Shown here: piece by piece, positions 63,348 through 64,000 of the stretch
How the letters are laid out: each line of letters opens with the position of its first letter
Position numbering within the stretch: the first letter of the stretch is position 1
From: REEB426 sp964551975
Lineage (GTDB): Bacteria > Actinomycetota > Actinomycetes > S36-B12
Length of the DNA: 64,000 nucleotides
Direction of reading: 5' to 3'
NCBI GenBank assembly: GCA_964551975.1
Contig: CAZKFI010000002.1
Location: forward strand, 16,980-80,979
The notes under the pieces: model-generated
What the model was told of the DNA's origin: nothing
Seen by the model: the letters and a program-made list of their open reading frames with translations, nothing else
Databases searched by the model: none
Position numbers and translations under genes: made by a program

Positions 63348-63763
63348 CACGTACAGAACACTTGTGCTGTTTCGGCGAGGTGACCCCCCTCTGAGCGGTC
63401 AGTGTTGGGTGCGGATGCTTGCGCCCATATACGCCTCAACTGCATGGGCACTGAGCGCCACGGCAATCTTGCGGTCGCATTCGAGTGTTTCGACTTCTAC
63501 GGCTTACCTGCAGAAAGACCTGTTCAAAATTGGGGCGAAGAGATGCCCGTAACACTTACTCATGGCAGAAACGGGTGCATCCACTGGCCGCACACTGGAG
63601 GCGACTAAGGCACATGAAACCACCGCTGCGGGCTAATGCGATCGCGTCTTGCGATGAAGCCCTTGGTGACCATGGCCACGATGACACTCCCCCGAAGGCG
63701 AGCAAACCCACGGACAAAATGTCGAGTGAATCGACAAGAATCCCTGGCTCACCCTGAGGTGAT
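63348..63763. other. Intergenic stretch with no recognisable gene
   Basis: About 415 bases after tRNA-Arg. Short open frames occur in several phases but none shows a ribosome binding site, leaderless -10 box or familiar sequence. At its right end, GGTGATCTAGATCACC (63756-63771) is a perfect palindrome overlapping the stop of the peptide-precursor gene, a possible terminator without a T run. Confidence 0.6.
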
Positions 63764-63771
63764 CTAGATCA
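63756..63771. terminator. Palindrome at the end of the peptide-precursor gene
   Basis: GGTGATCTAGATCACC is a perfect 16-base palindrome containing the TAG stop of the precursor gene. As RNA it can fold into a six-pair stem with a CUAG loop. It could be a terminator or a protein-binding site. Confidence 0.35.
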
Positions 63772-64000
63772 CCGCCGCCGCAGCCGCAACCGTCCCTACG
63801 GCTCCAACAACACCAGCAGCGATCACGTAGGGGTCCGTGCCGCCGGCGATAGCCGCTAACTGCTCTTCGGACAACTCTGCGCCGAACACCTCCAGGAATG
63901 CCTCGCGGATCTCATCTGGTGTCGCATCGAACCCTTCCGCGACGACGAGGGCTTGCGCCGCAGCGGGGTCATCCTTAAGTGCGGCCAGCCGCACAGCGAA
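63764..64000 (-). CDS. Nif11-type leader peptide precursor (RiPP-like), N-terminus beyond the window
   Basis: At least 78 codons are visible, open to the right edge (in-frame GTG at 63994, but the frame continues). ALKDDPAAAQALVVAEGF, then TPDEIREAFLEVFGAELSEEQLAAIAGG, matches the Nif11-class leader including the double-Gly cleavage site. The core after GG is 24 residues, Val/Ala/Gly-rich (TDPYVIAAGVVGAVG, then TVAAAAAVI), with no Cys or Ser. Such peptides are normally cut and exported by a PCAT-type transporter and may be modified. The modifying enzymes would lie to the right of the window. Confidence 0.7.
   Translation of the reverse strand, partial: FAVRLAALKDDPAAAQALVVAEGFDATPDEIREAFLEVFGAELSEEQLAAIAGGTDPYVIAAGVVGAVGTVAAAAAVI

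Noticed and set aside
63485..63757. Plus-strand frame after tRNA-Arg as a small gene
   Set aside because: No start signal, atypical composition and no family resemblance.
63275..63764. tRNA-Arg as the attachment site of an integrated element
   Set aside because: No integrase, no repeat of the tRNA end and no phage gene is present in the window.

Overview
The window is chromosomal DNA of an actinobacterium, probably from a draft or metagenome assembly: a run of ten N at 33716-33725 marks a scaffold join. The evidence is the high GC content with frequent GTG starts, actinobacterial marker genes (bldC, the tiny ribosomal protein bS22, rex, a CtpE-like ATPase, clpC, a protein O-mannosyltransferase) and gene order that follows two blocks known from Mycobacterium tuberculosis (about Rv0496-Rv0511 plus Rv3585-Rv3596, and Rv0992-Rv1022). 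No species can be named from the sequence alone.

Left part (1-33715). A cobA/hemD fusion runs off the left edge and follows rex directly; hemA and hemC, which usually lie between them, are absent. Next come a glutaredoxin-like protein, an acyl-CoA synthetase, an HAD-IB phosphatase, a DUF4870 protein, an acyltransferase/epimerase pair, bS22 and BldC. A tightly overlapping operon follows (read right to left): Ppx/GppA phosphatase, CtpE-like P-type ATPase, then TIM-barrel protein, TetR-C-like protein, proline dehydrogenase, proC and acuC. Then radA, a membrane-anchored protein, mutY, clpC, ppc, a MobA-like transferase, HAD type II, a DUF885 peptidase, mazG, a SurA-like lipoprotein and mfd. disA and the carbonic anhydrase gene, usual neighbours of radA and mutY, are absent.

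Middle part (33726-53210). A CysQ-like phosphatase cut by the gap, pth, a short rplY, prs, glmU and tRNA-Gln; then a fatty-acid desaturase and a TetR regulator with a strong promoter and paired palindromes in front; then ispE, rsmA, tatD, metG and rsmI. Between rsmI and the O-mannosyltransferase gene sits an island with a secreted DUF1566-like protein and what looks like the tail of a reverse transcriptase, read here as a decayed diversity-generating retroelement. After that come acetoacetyl-CoA synthetase, tRNA-Ala, a conserved membrane protein, a RimJ-like acetyltransferase, galU and 5-formyltetrahydrofolate cyclo-ligase.

Right part (53191-64000). A penicillin-acylase-type hydrolase, two crcB fluoride channel genes, a perfect CIRCE element in front of an fmdB gene with a repetitive Ser/Gly/Asn tail, small conserved proteins, a GreA-like protein, a glycosylase-annotated family protein, rhodanese, a GlcD-like oxidase, a TlpA-like lipoprotein, cupin, TRIC channel, tRNA-Arg and, at the right edge, a partial Nif11-type peptide precursor (RiPP-like).

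A theme across the window is leaderless gene architecture. At least twenty genes have a -10 hexamer (TAnnnT or close) exactly six bases before an ATG or GTG, with little or no Shine-Dalgarno sequence; this was used to choose many starts.
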